In this document: piece by piece, positions 1 to 7,120 of the stretch
Layout of the letters: each line of letters opens with the position of its first letter
Numbering within the stretch: the first letter of the stretch is position 1
Source: an uncultured Elioraea sp.
GTDB lineage: Bacteria > Pseudomonadota > Alphaproteobacteria > Acetobacterales > Acetobacteraceae
Length of the DNA: 15,774 nt
Direction of reading: 5' to 3'
NCBI GenBank assembly: GCA_937995555.1
Contig: CALKJX010000348.1
Location: 1-15,774 of the forward strand
Notes under the pieces: generated by a model
The model's input: the letters and a program-made list of their open reading frames with translations, nothing else
Told to the model about the DNA's origin: nothing
Databases searched by the model: none
Made by a program: the position numbers and the translations under genes

Positions 1-98
1 CGATGGGCCAGGGTCCGGCCGAGGCGCGGGCAATGCTCGAGCGCGATCTCGGCGTCTGGGCCGACGTGGTGCGCCGCTCCGGCGCCCGCGTCGACTGA
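1..98 (+). CDS. C-terminus of probable tripartite tricarboxylate transporter substrate-binding protein (Bug/TctC family), partial
   Basis: Only the last 31 codons are in the window, read in the frame starting at base 3 and ending at TGA 96-98; the gene begins upstream. The tail resembles the usual end of Bug/TctC periplasmic binding proteins: a short amphipathic helix with a W-x-x-V-V core (here W-A-D-V-V) followed by a basic G-A-R-V-D ending. These proteins bind carboxylates or related small solutes in the periplasm for TctAB-type transporters or for sensing. The next gene starts 14 bp later on the same strand, so the two are probably co-transcribed. The family call rests on a short fragment and is moderate; the existence of a coding end here is more secure than its name. 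Confidence 0.55.
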   Translation, partial: MGQGPAEARAMLERDLGVWADVVRRSGARVD

Positions 99-112
99 CG
101 GGTTGGCGCGCG

Positions 113-601
113 GTGGAGCCCGATCGGCTGCTCGACCAGCTCAGGGCGCAGATCGCCAACCGCGCGCTGTTCTACCTCGCCGCCTATGACGCACTCACGG
201 ATGCGATCGGTGCCGAGCGCGCCGAGGCGGTGCTGACGCGCGCCGTGCGGCTGCGCGGCCGGGCGGTGGGCGAGGCGTTCCGGCGCTTCGCCCCCGCCGA
301 TCTCACGGGGCTGAAGGAGGCATTCCTCGGCGGACTGCCGGGTGGCGAGGCGCTGTTCCGCCCCGAATTGCGCCGCTGCGACGGCGGCGCGCTGGAGATC
401 AGGTTCCAGACCTGCCCGCTGCAGCAGGCCTGGCGCGAGGCCGGCGTGCCGGACGCGAAACGCGCCGTCCTCTGCCGGATCGCCGGCGCGGTCGATCTCG
501 GCACCTTCGAGGCGGCCGGCTTCGCGATCGAGAACCGGACCTGGACGCCCGGCGCGACGGGGTGCTGCCATCTGACGATCACGCCCCGCGACAGGTCCTG
601 A
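113..601 (+). CDS. L-2-amino-thiazoline-4-carboxylic acid hydrolase-like protein
   Basis: A 162-residue soluble protein without signal peptide or membrane segment, starting at GTG 113. The C-terminal half carries the pattern of the ATC hydrolase family: C101-P-L followed by W107, then L-C121, D128, F132-E and a G-C151-C152-H cluster near the end. Characterised ATC hydrolases open the thiazoline ring of L-2-amino-thiazoline-4-carboxylate to give N-carbamoyl-L-cysteine in the bacterial route to L-cysteine; many family members have no known substrate. It follows the partial binding-protein gene by 14 bp and precedes a GntR regulator and a thiol dioxygenase, so a role with a sulfur compound is attractive but unproven. 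The fold-family call is fairly secure, the exact reaction is not. It could equally be an uncharacterised hydrolase acting on the cargo of the upstream binding protein. Confidence 0.75.
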   Translation: MEPDRLLDQLRAQIANRALFYLAAYDALTDAIGAERAEAVLTRAVRLRGRAVGEAFRRFAPADLTGLKEAFLGGLPGGEALFRPELRRCDGGALEIRFQTCPLQQAWREAGVPDAKRAVLCRIAGAVDLGTFEAAGFAIENRTWTPGATGCCHLTITPRDRS

Positions 602-623
602 CCGGACCGGGCGCAGGACAGCG

Positions 624-652
624 TTGACGCACAGCGCCTGACTTGGCATCAC
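624..652 (+). promoter_or_regulatory. Possible promoter of the GntR-dioxygenase-oxidase operon
   Basis: In the 86-bp gap before the GntR gene, TTGACG (624-629) matches five of six bases of a sigma-70 -35 box. At a 17-bp spacing lies only a weak -10 candidate, CATCAC (647-652). Transcription from it would begin next to or inside the palindrome at 653-666, a layout that suits autorepression. The -10 match is poor, so this is tentative. Confidence 0.3.
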
Positions 653-666
653 TCTGACATGTCAGA
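653..666. promoter_or_regulatory. Perfect 14-bp palindrome, candidate operator
   Basis: TCTGACATGTCAGA reads the same on both strands. It lies 21 bp upstream of the GTG start of the GntR regulator, in the only non-coding gap of the plus-strand block. It is outside the coding region because the regulator frame is closed by an in-frame TGA at 655-657. FCD-type GntR dimers bind palindromes of this size, often at their own promoter. This site lacks the classical GT-N-AC core reported for several family members, so the link to this regulator rests on position and symmetry. Confidence 0.5.
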
Positions 667-687
667 ACGAATGGCAGCCGACGGTCA

Positions 688-1374
688 GTGATCGCCGCAC
701 TTGAGCCGCCGCCCGCGAGCCTGACCGAACAGGCCACAGCCAGCCTGCGCCGGGCCATCCTGGCCACGCGCCTGCCGCCCGGCGAAACCGTCAGCGAAAC
801 CGCGGCGGCGACGCTCACGGGGCTCGGCAAGGCGCCGGTGCGCGCCGCACTTGCCCGCCTCGCCGACGAGGGGCTGGTCCAGCCCCTGTCCCGCCGCGGC
901 TGGATGGTGAGCCCGATCACCGTGCGCGACATCCACGAGGTGTTCGCGCTGCGTGCCCTGCTGGAGCCCGAAGCGGCGCGCCTCGCCGCCGGCCGCGTCG
1001 ATGCCGCGGCCCTGGAGCGGCTCGATGCCGTGGTGCGCTGCGGCTACGACCCGGTCGACCCGGAGAGCGCGCTCGCCTTCCTGGAAGCCAACCGCGCATT
1101 CCACGTCGCGGTCGCCGAACTGTCCGGCAATCGCAGGCTCGCGCGCATCCTCGGCCGGCTGCTCGACGAGGCGACGCGCATGCTGGTGCTCGGCCTCGCC
1201 AGACGCGACCGCACCGGCGAGATGCGCGCCGAGCACGGGGCGCTGATCGCCGCCCTGGTCGCCGGCGACGGCGAGGAGGCGGCGCGACTCGCTGCCTGCG
1301 AGATCGGTACCAGCCGGACCATGGTGATGGACGCGCTGCTGTCGCCCGAGGCGGCGACGCGCATCGCGACCTGA
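688..1374 (+). CDS. GntR family transcriptional regulator, FCD (FadR) subfamily
   Basis: A 228-residue DNA-binding regulator. Residues about 10-75 form the winged helix-turn-helix (S-E-T-A-A-A-T-L ... K-A-P-V-R-A-A-L-A-R-L with the E-G-L-V wing), and about 83-215 form the FCD ligand domain with N135-R-A-F-H139 and E182-H183. FCD domains usually bind a metal and a small organic acid; here the position where the last metal-ligand histidine normally sits appears to be Glu205. GTG 688 is the first possible start, because the frame is closed by TGA at 655-657 and has no other start codon in between. It lies just downstream of a perfect palindrome and 18 bp upstream of the thiol dioxygenase gene. 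It probably senses a substrate or product of the following enzymes and controls their operon and itself. Confidence 0.92.
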   Translation: MIAALEPPPASLTEQATASLRRAILATRLPPGETVSETAAATLTGLGKAPVRAALARLADEGLVQPLSRRGWMVSPITVRDIHEVFALRALLEPEAARLAAGRVDAAALERLDAVVRCGYDPVDPESALAFLEANRAFHVAVAELSGNRRLARILGRLLDEATRMLVLGLARRDRTGEMRAEHGALIAALVAGDGEEAARLAACEIGTSRTMVMDALLSPEAATRIAT

Positions 1375-1392
1375 GGGGACAGGGGGAAGGGC

Positions 1393-1920
1393 ATGAACCA
1401 GATCAGTGCGGTTGCACACAACGCGACCTTGCAAGCGATGATCGAGGCCGTGACGGCGGCGGAGCGTGGGCCGGACCGTGGCCGGGAATGCCGCATCGCC
1501 GAGGCGATCGCGCCGTTCCTCGACCGGCCGGAACTGCTCGCCGGCTTGGACTGTCCCGGCTGCCCCGACCGCTACGTGCGCCACCTGCTGCACGAGGACC
1601 GCGACGCCGGCTGGGCGATGGTCGCGATCGTCTGGGAGCCCGGCCAGGCGAGCCCGGTGCACGGCCACCGCACCTGGTGCGCGTTCGGCGTGCACCGCGG
1701 GTGGGTCGAGGAGCGCTATTTCGCGCTGGGCGGCAGCGGCAAGCCGGTGCGGATCCGCACCATTCCGCGCCCGGTGGGCGCGACCAGCTGCGGGCCGGCC
1801 GACATCACGCTGATCCACCAGCTGCACAACGCCTCGGATGCGACCGCGATCTCCATCCATGTCTATGGCGTGCGCTACGACAGTTTCGGCGACGGCGTGA
1901 ACTGGGTCTACGCCGCCTGA
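1393..1920 (+). CDS. Cupin thiol dioxygenase (cysteine / 3-mercaptopropionate dioxygenase family)
   Basis: A 175-residue cytoplasmic non-heme iron enzyme that would add O2 to a thiol to give a sulfinate. The cupin carries H90-x-H92 in P-V-H-G-H-R-T-W and H142 in I-H-Q-L-H-N as the expected three-histidine iron site. S154-I-H156-V-Y158 matches the Ser-His-Tyr triad of this family. Length and motif spacing look closer to bacterial 3-mercaptopropionate dioxygenases than to mammalian cysteine dioxygenase. Two local differences are the Gly between the two iron histidines, where Asp is common, and C96 after the tryptophan. C96 is offset by one from the crosslinking cysteine of mammalian CDO, so a Cys-Tyr crosslink is not assured. 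The ATG follows a purine-rich ribosome site (GGGGGAAGGG) 18 bp after the GntR stop. The substrate could be cysteine, 3-mercaptopropionate, cysteamine or another small thiol. Confidence 0.85.
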   Translation: MNQISAVAHNATLQAMIEAVTAAERGPDRGRECRIAEAIAPFLDRPELLAGLDCPGCPDRYVRHLLHEDRDAGWAMVAIVWEPGQASPVHGHRTWCAFGVHRGWVEERYFALGGSGKPVRIRTIPRPVGATSCGPADITLIHQLHNASDATAISIHVYGVRYDSFGDGVNWVYAA

Positions 1921-1957
1921 TCTTGCCGCGCGCGGCGGAGTGCGGCTTGCTGCGCTC

Positions 1958-3250
1958 ATGCCCGATGACGTCCCGCTGACCGAGTTGCCGCCCTCGCTCT
2001 GGGCGGCAACCGCACCACCACCGCCCGACACAACCGCGCTCGAGGGCGATATGCGCGCCGGTCTCTGCGTGGTCGGTGCGGGGTTCACCGGCCTCTCCGC
2101 GGCGCTGCACGCGGCCGAGAGTGGGGCGTCGGTCGTCGTGCTGGAGGCCGGGGCGATCGGCTGGGGTGCCTCGGGACGCAACAACGGCCAGGTGATTCCG
2201 AACCTCTCGCGCATGGACCCCGACGAGATCGCACGCCGATTCGGCGACAAGGGCGAGGCCTTCGTCGGGCTGATCCGCGACAGTGCGGCGCTGGTGTTCG
2301 ACCTGGTCCGCCGGCACGGGATCGCGGCGGAGGCGGTACAGAACGGCTGGCTCCAGCCTGCGCACCGGCCGAGCCGGATGAAGCTCGCCGAGTCGCGCGT
2401 GCGGCAATGGGGCAGCCGCGGCGCGCCGGTCGAGCTGCTCGACCGCGACGCGATGGCGAGGCTGGCCGGCAGCGCGCACTGGCACGGCGGCTGGATGAAC
2501 CGAACGGGCGGGCGGATCAATCCGCTGGGGCTGGCGCGCGGCCTGGCGGCTGCGGCAATTCGGGCCGGGGCACGGGTGTTCACGCATTCGCCGGCCGCCG
2601 CGCTGGTGCGCGAGGGCGCGACGTGGAGTGTGCGCACGCCGCGCGGACGCATCGTCGCCGATCGCGTGATCCTCGCCACCAACGCCTATTCGGACGAGCT
2701 GTGGCCGGGGCTTCGGCGCGAGGTGATCCCGGTGGCGAGCTACCAGATGGTGACCGTTCCGCTCTCGGACAATGTGCGCCGCACCATCCTACCCGAGGGT
2801 CATGCGCTGTCGGACACGCGCGGCGATCTGCACTTCTTCCGTTTCGATGCGAACGGACGGCTGGTGACAGGCGGGGCGCTGGTGATCGGCCGGAACTGGC
2901 GCGAGCGCATCGTCGCCCGCATCGGCGCCCGTGTCGCGCGCGTCTATCCGCAGCTCGGCGTGCCGCGGTTCGACCATGTCTGGTGGGGCCATGTCGGCAT
3001 CACCGCCGACCGTGCGCCGCATGTGCACGAGCTGGCGCCTGGGGTCACCACCTGGATCGGCTGCAACGGCCGCGGCGTGGCCCTCGGCGTGGCGATCGGT
3101 CGCGAGCTTGCCCGTCAGGCCCTCGGCACGCCCTGGGAGCACTTGCCACTGCTGCGCGAGCCCCTGAAGCCGATCCCCGCCTACGGCTTCGCCCGGGCTC
3201 TTGCGCCGCTTGCCGTGTTGGAGCGTCGCTGGCGCGACCGCCGGGACTGA
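1958..3250 (+). CDS. FAD-dependent oxidoreductase, DAO family (gamma-glutamylputrescine oxidase-like)
   Basis: About 430 residues. The N-terminal Rossmann fold has V-V-G40-A-G-F-T-G45, acidic E63 for the FAD ribose and the following G70-A-S-G-R-N-N-G-Q-V typical of PuuB/glycine-oxidase-like DAO enzymes. Near the C-terminus W-W-G-H-V-G-I-T-A-D-R and G-C-N-G-R-G form the FAD-closing region. Such enzymes oxidise primary or secondary amines or amino acids to imines, releasing H2O2 or passing electrons on. I chose ATG 1958, since the protein from there (M-P-D-D-V-P-L-T) looks like a usual family N-terminus. GTG 1940 is in frame, adds six residues and overlaps the GGAG at 1937-1940, so it remains possible. 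The gene follows the thiol dioxygenase by 37 bp and ends before a convergent terminator. The substrate is unknown; an amino-sulfur compound is possible. Confidence 0.88.
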   Translation: MPDDVPLTELPPSLWAATAPPPPDTTALEGDMRAGLCVVGAGFTGLSAALHAAESGASVVVLEAGAIGWGASGRNNGQVIPNLSRMDPDEIARRFGDKGEAFVGLIRDSAALVFDLVRRHGIAAEAVQNGWLQPAHRPSRMKLAESRVRQWGSRGAPVELLDRDAMARLAGSAHWHGGWMNRTGGRINPLGLARGLAAAAIRAGARVFTHSPAAALVREGATWSVRTPRGRIVADRVILATNAYSDELWPGLRREVIPVASYQMVTVPLSDNVRRTILPEGHALSDTRGDLHFFRFDANGRLVTGGALVIGRNWRERIVARIGARVARVYPQLGVPRFDHVWWGHVGITADRAPHVHELAPGVTTWIGCNGRGVALGVAIGRELARQALGTPWEHLPLLREPLKPIPAYGFARALAPLAVLERRWRDRRD

Positions 3251-3274
3251 AAAGCGGGCTTGGGGGTGCGGGGG

Positions 3275-3293
3275 GAAGGGCCGATGGCCCTTC
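3275..3293. terminator. Hairpin between convergent operons, probable bidirectional terminator
   Basis: GAAGGGCC (3275-3282) and GGCCCTTC (3286-3293) form a perfect 8-bp stem around a 3-base loop in the 59-bp gap between the convergent oxidase and FAD-subunit genes. On the plus strand a C-TTTT-C run follows at about 3304-3309. On the minus strand a C-rich stretch follows, ending in TTTT just inside the gap. Position between two convergent stops supports shared termination; the U tracts are not immediately adjacent, so efficiency is uncertain. Confidence 0.65.
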
Positions 3294-3309
3294 GCCCACG
3301 CAACTTTTC

Positions 3310-4107
3310 TCAACCGGCCTTGGCGACCGCGCGCTTGGCCATCACGCCGACGAGATGCGCGCGATACTCCTTGCTCGCATGGATGTCGCCGTTCAGCCCT
3401 TCCTCGGCCGTGCCGACATCATGCAGCGCGTCCGGCGACCAGTTCTTCGCCAGCGCCTCCTCCATCGCCGTGTGGCGGAACACGCCGTTCGCGCCCGCGC
3501 CGGTGACGGCGACGCGCACCCCGGCCGGTCCCTTGGCGACGAACACCCCGACCATGGCGTAGCGCGAGGCCGGGTTGGGGAACTTCACGTAGGCCGCCTT
3601 CTCCGGGATCGGGAACTCGACCGCGGTGACGAGCTCGTCCGGCGCGAGCGCGGTCGAGAACATGCCGGTGAAGAAGTCGTCCGCGGCGATCTTGCGCGTG
3701 TTGGTGTGCACCGTGGCGCCGAGCGCCAGCACGGCGCCGGGATAGTCGGCGGCCGGATCATGGTTGGCGATCGAGCCGCCGATCGTGCCGCGGTTGCGCA
3801 CCTGCGCGTCGCCGATGTGCTCGGCCATCGCGGCGAGTGCGGGGATCGCCTTCTTCACCTCGGCGGAGGCGGCGACCGCGGCGTGCGTGGTCATCGCCTT
3901 GATGGTGACGGCGCCCGCCGAGACCGAGATGCCCACGAGATCCCTGATTCCCGAGAGATCGATGATCGCGGAGGGTCTGGCGAGGCGCTGCTTCAGGGTC
4001 GGGATCAGGGTCATCCCGCCCGACATCACCTTCGCGTCGGGGTCGGACGCGAGCAGCTTGACCGCATCGGCGACCGAGGATGGACGGTGATAGGCGAAAT
4101 CGTACAT
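3310..4107 (-). CDS. Xanthine dehydrogenase family FAD-binding subunit (CoxM-type, medium subunit)
   Basis: A 265-residue cytoplasmic subunit that carries FAD and passes electrons from the iron-sulfur subunit to an acceptor. The PCMH-type FAD domain shows S29-G-G-M-T-L-I-P36 and T108-I-G-G-S-I-A-N-H-D-P-A-A-D-Y-P123, the two pyrophosphate/flavin loops of CoxM proteins; residues about 160-265 match the C-terminal CO dehydrogenase flavoprotein domain. Length is slightly short of the usual 270-290 but all core motifs are present. ATG 4107 is preceded by a strong GGGAGAGGA ribosome site, and the gene starts 12 bp after the large-subunit stop, so the two are translated from one message. It is the last gene of the minus-strand block and ends at the convergent hairpin. 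Confidence 0.93.
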   Translation of the reverse strand: MYDFAYHRPSSVADAVKLLASDPDAKVMSGGMTLIPTLKQRLARPSAIIDLSGIRDLVGISVSAGAVTIKAMTTHAAVAASAEVKKAIPALAAMAEHIGDAQVRNRGTIGGSIANHDPAADYPGAVLALGATVHTNTRKIAADDFFTGMFSTALAPDELVTAVEFPIPEKAAYVKFPNPASRYAMVGVFVAKGPAGVRVAVTGAGANGVFRHTAMEEALAKNWSPDALHDVGTAEEGLNGDIHASKEYRAHLVGVMAKRAVAKAG

Positions 4108-4119
4108 CGGTCCTCTCCC

Positions 4120-6501
4120 TCACTCGGCCGCCATGCGGGGCCGATTGGCGTTGATGATCCGCCACAGCTTGTGCGGTGTCGCCGGCATGTCGATATGGCG
4201 CACGCCGTAGTCCTTCAGCGCATCGACGACGGCGCCGATCACCGCGGGCGGCGAGCCGATCGCGCCGACCTCGCCGCAGCCCTTCACGCCGAGCGGGTTG
4301 TGCGTGCAGAGCGTGATCGCGGTGCCGACCTTGATGTTCGGCAGGTCGTCGGCGCGCGGCAGGGTGTAGTCCATCATGCTGCCGGACAGGAGCTGGCCGT
4401 TCTCGTCATAGACGCAGGTTTCGAGCAGCGCCTGGCCGATGCCCTGCGCGACACCGCCCTGGATCTGGCCTTCGACGATCATCGGGTTGATCACGCGGCC
4501 GACATCATCGACCGCGCAGAAATTCACCACCTGCACGACGCCGGTGTCCGGGTCGATCTCGACCTCGCAGATGTGGCAGCCACCGGGATAGGTGAAGTTC
4601 TTGGGATCGTAGAACGCCGTCTCCTCCAGCCCCGGTTCGAGCTCCTCGATCGGGTAGTTGTGCGGCACATAGGCGGCGAGGCTCACCTCGGCGAGCGCCT
4701 TGGCGCGGTCGGTGCCGGCAACCTGGAACTTGCCGTCCTTGAACTCGATGTCGTCGGCCGAGGCTTCGAGCAGATGCGCAGCGATGCGCTTGCCCTTGGC
4801 GATGATCTTCTCGGCCGCCTTCACCATCGCCGAGCCGCCGACCGCGAGCGAGCGCGACCCGTAGGTGCCCATGCCGAACGGAATCTTGGCCGTGTCGCCG
4901 TGCACGATCTCGACTTGGCTCATCGGCACCCCGAACTGATCGGCGATGAGCTGGGCGAAGGTGGTCTCGTGCCCCTGGCCGTGGCTGTGCGTGCCGGTGA
5001 AGACGGTGATGCTGCCCGTGGGGTTCACGCGGATGTTCGCCACCTCGTAGAGACCCGCGCGCGCGCCGAGCGAGCCCACCACCGCCGAGGGCGCGATGCC
5101 GCAGGCCTCGATATAGGTGGAGATGCCGATGCCGCGCAGCTTGCCGCGCTTCTTGGCCTCCGCCCGGCGCGCCTCGAACCCGGCCCAGTCTGCCGCCTTC
5201 AGGCAGGCCTCCAGTGTGGCGGTGTAGTCGCCGCTGTCGTACTGCAACGCCACGGGCGTCTGATACGGGAAGGCGCTGGAGGGGATGAAGTTCCGCCGGC
5301 GGATCTCGACGCGATCCAGCCCCATCTCGAGCGCGCAGATATCGACCAGCCGCTCGAGCAGGAAGCTCGCCTCCGGCCTGCCCGCGCCGCGATACGCATC
5401 GACCGGGACGGAGTTGGTGAACACCGCCTTCACCTCGGCGTAGATCGCCGGGGTCGTGTACACGCCGGCGAGCAAAGTGGCGTAGAGATAGGTCGGCACG
5501 CAGGGCGCGAAGGTCGAGAGATAGGCGCCCATGTTCGCTTGGGTGCGCACGCGCAGGCCGAGGAACCTGCCGTCCTTGTCCATCGCCATCTCGGCGACGG
5601 TGACGTGGTCGCGCCCGTGCGCATCCGACATGAAGCTCTCGGTGCGCTCGGCCGTCCACTTCACCGGGCGCTTCACCTTGCCGGCGGCCCAGGTGACGAT
5701 CGCCTCCTCGGCGTAATGGTAGATCTTCGAGCCGAACCCGCCGCCGACATCGGGGGCGACCACGCGCAGCTTGTGCTCGGGGATGTGCAGCACGAAGGCG
5801 CCCATCAGCAGGCGGATCACGTGCGGATTCTGGCTGGTGGTGTAGAGCGTGTAGTCGCCCGAGGCGGGATCGAACTCGCCGACGGCGGCACGCGGCTCCA
5901 TCGCGTTCGGGATCAGCCGATTGTTGACCAGCTCCAGCCTGCCGACCTTGTGCGCCTTGGCGAAGGCGGCATCCACCGCGTCCTTGTCGCCGAGATGCCA
6001 GTCGTAGCAGATGTTGCCGGCAACACCGTCATGGACCAGCGGCGCGCCCGGCTTCTGCGCGGCCTCCAGGGTCGGCACCGCGGGGAGCACCTCGTAGTCC
6101 ACCGAGACGAGTTCGGCCGCGTCACGCGCGGCCCCCTTGGTCTCGGCGATCACCACCGCGACCGGGTCGCCGACATGCCGCACCTTGCCGACCGCGAGCA
6201 CCGGATGCGGCGGCTCGGCCATGGGGCTGCCGTCCTTGTTCTTCACCTGCCAGCCGCAGGGCAGGCCGCCGAGATTGTCGGCGGCCATGTCCTCGCCGAC
6301 GAACACCGCCACTACACCGGGCGCGGCCTTCGCCGCCGCCGCATCGATGCCCTTGATACGTGCATGCGCGTGCGGGCTGCGGATGATCACCGCGTGAAGC
6401 TGGCCTGGCCGATTGATGTCGTCGGTGTAGTTGCCTCGGCCGGAGATGAACCGCAGGTCCTCACGCCGCCTGACCGCCGCACCGATGCCCTCGAACCCCA
6501 T
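4120..6501 (-). CDS. Xanthine dehydrogenase family molybdopterin-binding subunit (form II CoxL-type, large subunit)
   Basis: A 793-residue catalytic subunit that binds the molybdopterin cofactor and hydroxylates an aldehyde or N-heterocycle with water as oxygen donor. Visible features are the N-terminal R-R-R-E-D-L-R-F-I-S-G-R-G-N-Y-T-D-D (11-28), A369-Y-R-G-A-G-R375, G508-Q509-G510 at the cofactor and G-C-G-E744-V-G-A-I-G with the catalytic glutamate. In true CO dehydrogenase the equivalent loop is A-Y-R-C-S-F-R and its cysteine holds copper. Here Gly372 replaces it, so CO oxidation is very unlikely and this is a form II enzyme of unknown substrate. ATG 6501 has AGGAG at good distance. It lies between the 2Fe-2S gene (88 bp upstream) and the FAD gene (12 bp downstream). 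No maturation genes (XdhC or CoxD/E/F-like) are in the window. Confidence 0.95.
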   Translation of the reverse strand: MGFEGIGAAVRRREDLRFISGRGNYTDDINRPGQLHAVIIRSPHAHARIKGIDAAAAKAAPGVVAVFVGEDMAADNLGGLPCGWQVKNKDGSPMAEPPHPVLAVGKVRHVGDPVAVVIAETKGAARDAAELVSVDYEVLPAVPTLEAAQKPGAPLVHDGVAGNICYDWHLGDKDAVDAAFAKAHKVGRLELVNNRLIPNAMEPRAAVGEFDPASGDYTLYTTSQNPHVIRLLMGAFVLHIPEHKLRVVAPDVGGGFGSKIYHYAEEAIVTWAAGKVKRPVKWTAERTESFMSDAHGRDHVTVAEMAMDKDGRFLGLRVRTQANMGAYLSTFAPCVPTYLYATLLAGVYTTPAIYAEVKAVFTNSVPVDAYRGAGRPEASFLLERLVDICALEMGLDRVEIRRRNFIPSSAFPYQTPVALQYDSGDYTATLEACLKAADWAGFEARRAEAKKRGKLRGIGISTYIEACGIAPSAVVGSLGARAGLYEVANIRVNPTGSITVFTGTHSHGQGHETTFAQLIADQFGVPMSQVEIVHGDTAKIPFGMGTYGSRSLAVGGSAMVKAAEKIIAKGKRIAAHLLEASADDIEFKDGKFQVAGTDRAKALAEVSLAAYVPHNYPIEELEPGLEETAFYDPKNFTYPGGCHICEVEIDPDTGVVQVVNFCAVDDVGRVINPMIVEGQIQGGVAQGIGQALLETCVYDENGQLLSGSMMDYTLPRADDLPNIKVGTAITLCTHNPLGVKGCGEVGAIGSPPAVIGAVVDALKDYGVRHIDMPATPHKLWRIINANRPRMAAE

Positions 6502-6559
6502 CTGAACGCTCCTGTGTCCCTGTTGCGTTGCTGCGAGCGACGCCTTCCGTCGGTTCTTG

Positions 6560-6578
6560 GCGCGCCCGGAAGGCGCGC
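6560..6578 (-). other. GC-rich stem-loop between the 2Fe-2S and Mo subunit genes
   Basis: GCGCGCC (6560-6566) and GGCGCGC (6572-6578) form a perfect 7-bp stem with a 5-base loop, shortly after the 2Fe-2S subunit stop codon. On the minus strand it is followed by CAAGAACC, with no U run, so it is not a classical terminator. It may protect the upstream mRNA or set subunit ratios. Confidence 0.4.
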
Positions 6579-6589
6579 GATCGGCGCGG

Positions 6590-7093
6590 CTACTCGGCCG
6601 CGCGGGGGAGCTCCTTCACCTTGCCGTGCATCACCTGCTGGGCGGCCGCGATCGCGCGGACGATGTTGTGGTAGCCCGTGCAGCGGCAGAGATTGCCCTC
6701 CAGCCCCTCGCGGATCTCGCGGTCGGAGAGGCCCTGGGGGTTGCGCTGCACCAGGTCGATCGCGCTCATCACCATGCCCGGGGTGCAGAAGCCGCATTGC
6801 AGCGCGTGATACTCGCGGAAGGCCTCCTGCATCGGATGGAGCGTGCCGTCCGGCGCCGCCAAACCCTCGATCGTGACAACCTCCGCGCCCTCGCACTGCA
6901 CCGCGAGCATGGTGCACGACTTCACCGAGGCGCCGTTCACATGCACCACGCAGGCGCCACACTGGCTCGTGTCGCAGCCGACATGCGTGCCGGTCAGCCG
7001 CAGGTGCTCGCGGAGCAGCTCGACCAGCAGCGTGCGGTTCTCGACCTCCGCGCTGGCAGGCTTGCCGTTCACGGTCAGTGAGACCTTGGGCAT
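6590..7093 (-). CDS. Xanthine dehydrogenase family 2Fe-2S subunit (CoxS-type, small subunit)
   Basis: A 167-residue electron-transfer subunit with two [2Fe-2S] clusters. C40-x4-C45-x2-C48-x11-C60 is the plant-ferredoxin-type cluster. C100-x2-C103 with C136-x-C138 (L-C-R-C-T-G-Y) is the second cluster typical of molybdenum hydroxylases, and Q99 just before C100 is the usual glutamine facing molybdopterin. The reading frame stays open far upstream into the ABC genes. ATG 7093 is chosen because the protein then begins M-P-K-V-S-L-T-V-N-G, as in the family, and a GAGGGGAG ribosome site lies about 7 bases ahead. It is the first of the three hydroxylase genes, about 90 bp after the last ABC gene, and could be reached by read-through from the transporter operon. 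Confidence 0.95.
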   Translation of the reverse strand: MPKVSLTVNGKPASAEVENRTLLVELLREHLRLTGTHVGCDTSQCGACVVHVNGASVKSCTMLAVQCEGAEVVTIEGLAAPDGTLHPMQEAFREYHALQCGFCTPGMVMSAIDLVQRNPQGLSDREIREGLEGNLCRCTGYHNIVRAIAAAQQVMHGKVKELPRAAE

Positions 7094-7120
7094 CCGACGT
7101 CTCCCCTCTGTCGCGAAATA

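Noticed and set aside
685..2682. Long minus-strand open frame opposite the GntR, dioxygenase and oxidase genes
   Set aside because: It is antisense to three recognisable proteins and has low-complexity Arg/Ala-rich composition.
2407..6876. A nearly 4.5-kb open frame on the plus strand opposite the hydroxylase genes
   Set aside because: It is antisense to three well-supported subunits and its translation is rich in Arg, His, Ala, Gly and Asp with no domain. Long antisense frames of this kind are expected in high-G+C DNA with G/C third positions.
3310..7093. Aerobic carbon monoxide dehydrogenase (coxMSL)
   Set aside because: The large subunit lacks the copper-binding cysteine motif, the gene order is small-large-medium rather than medium-small-large, and no Cox accessory genes are visible.
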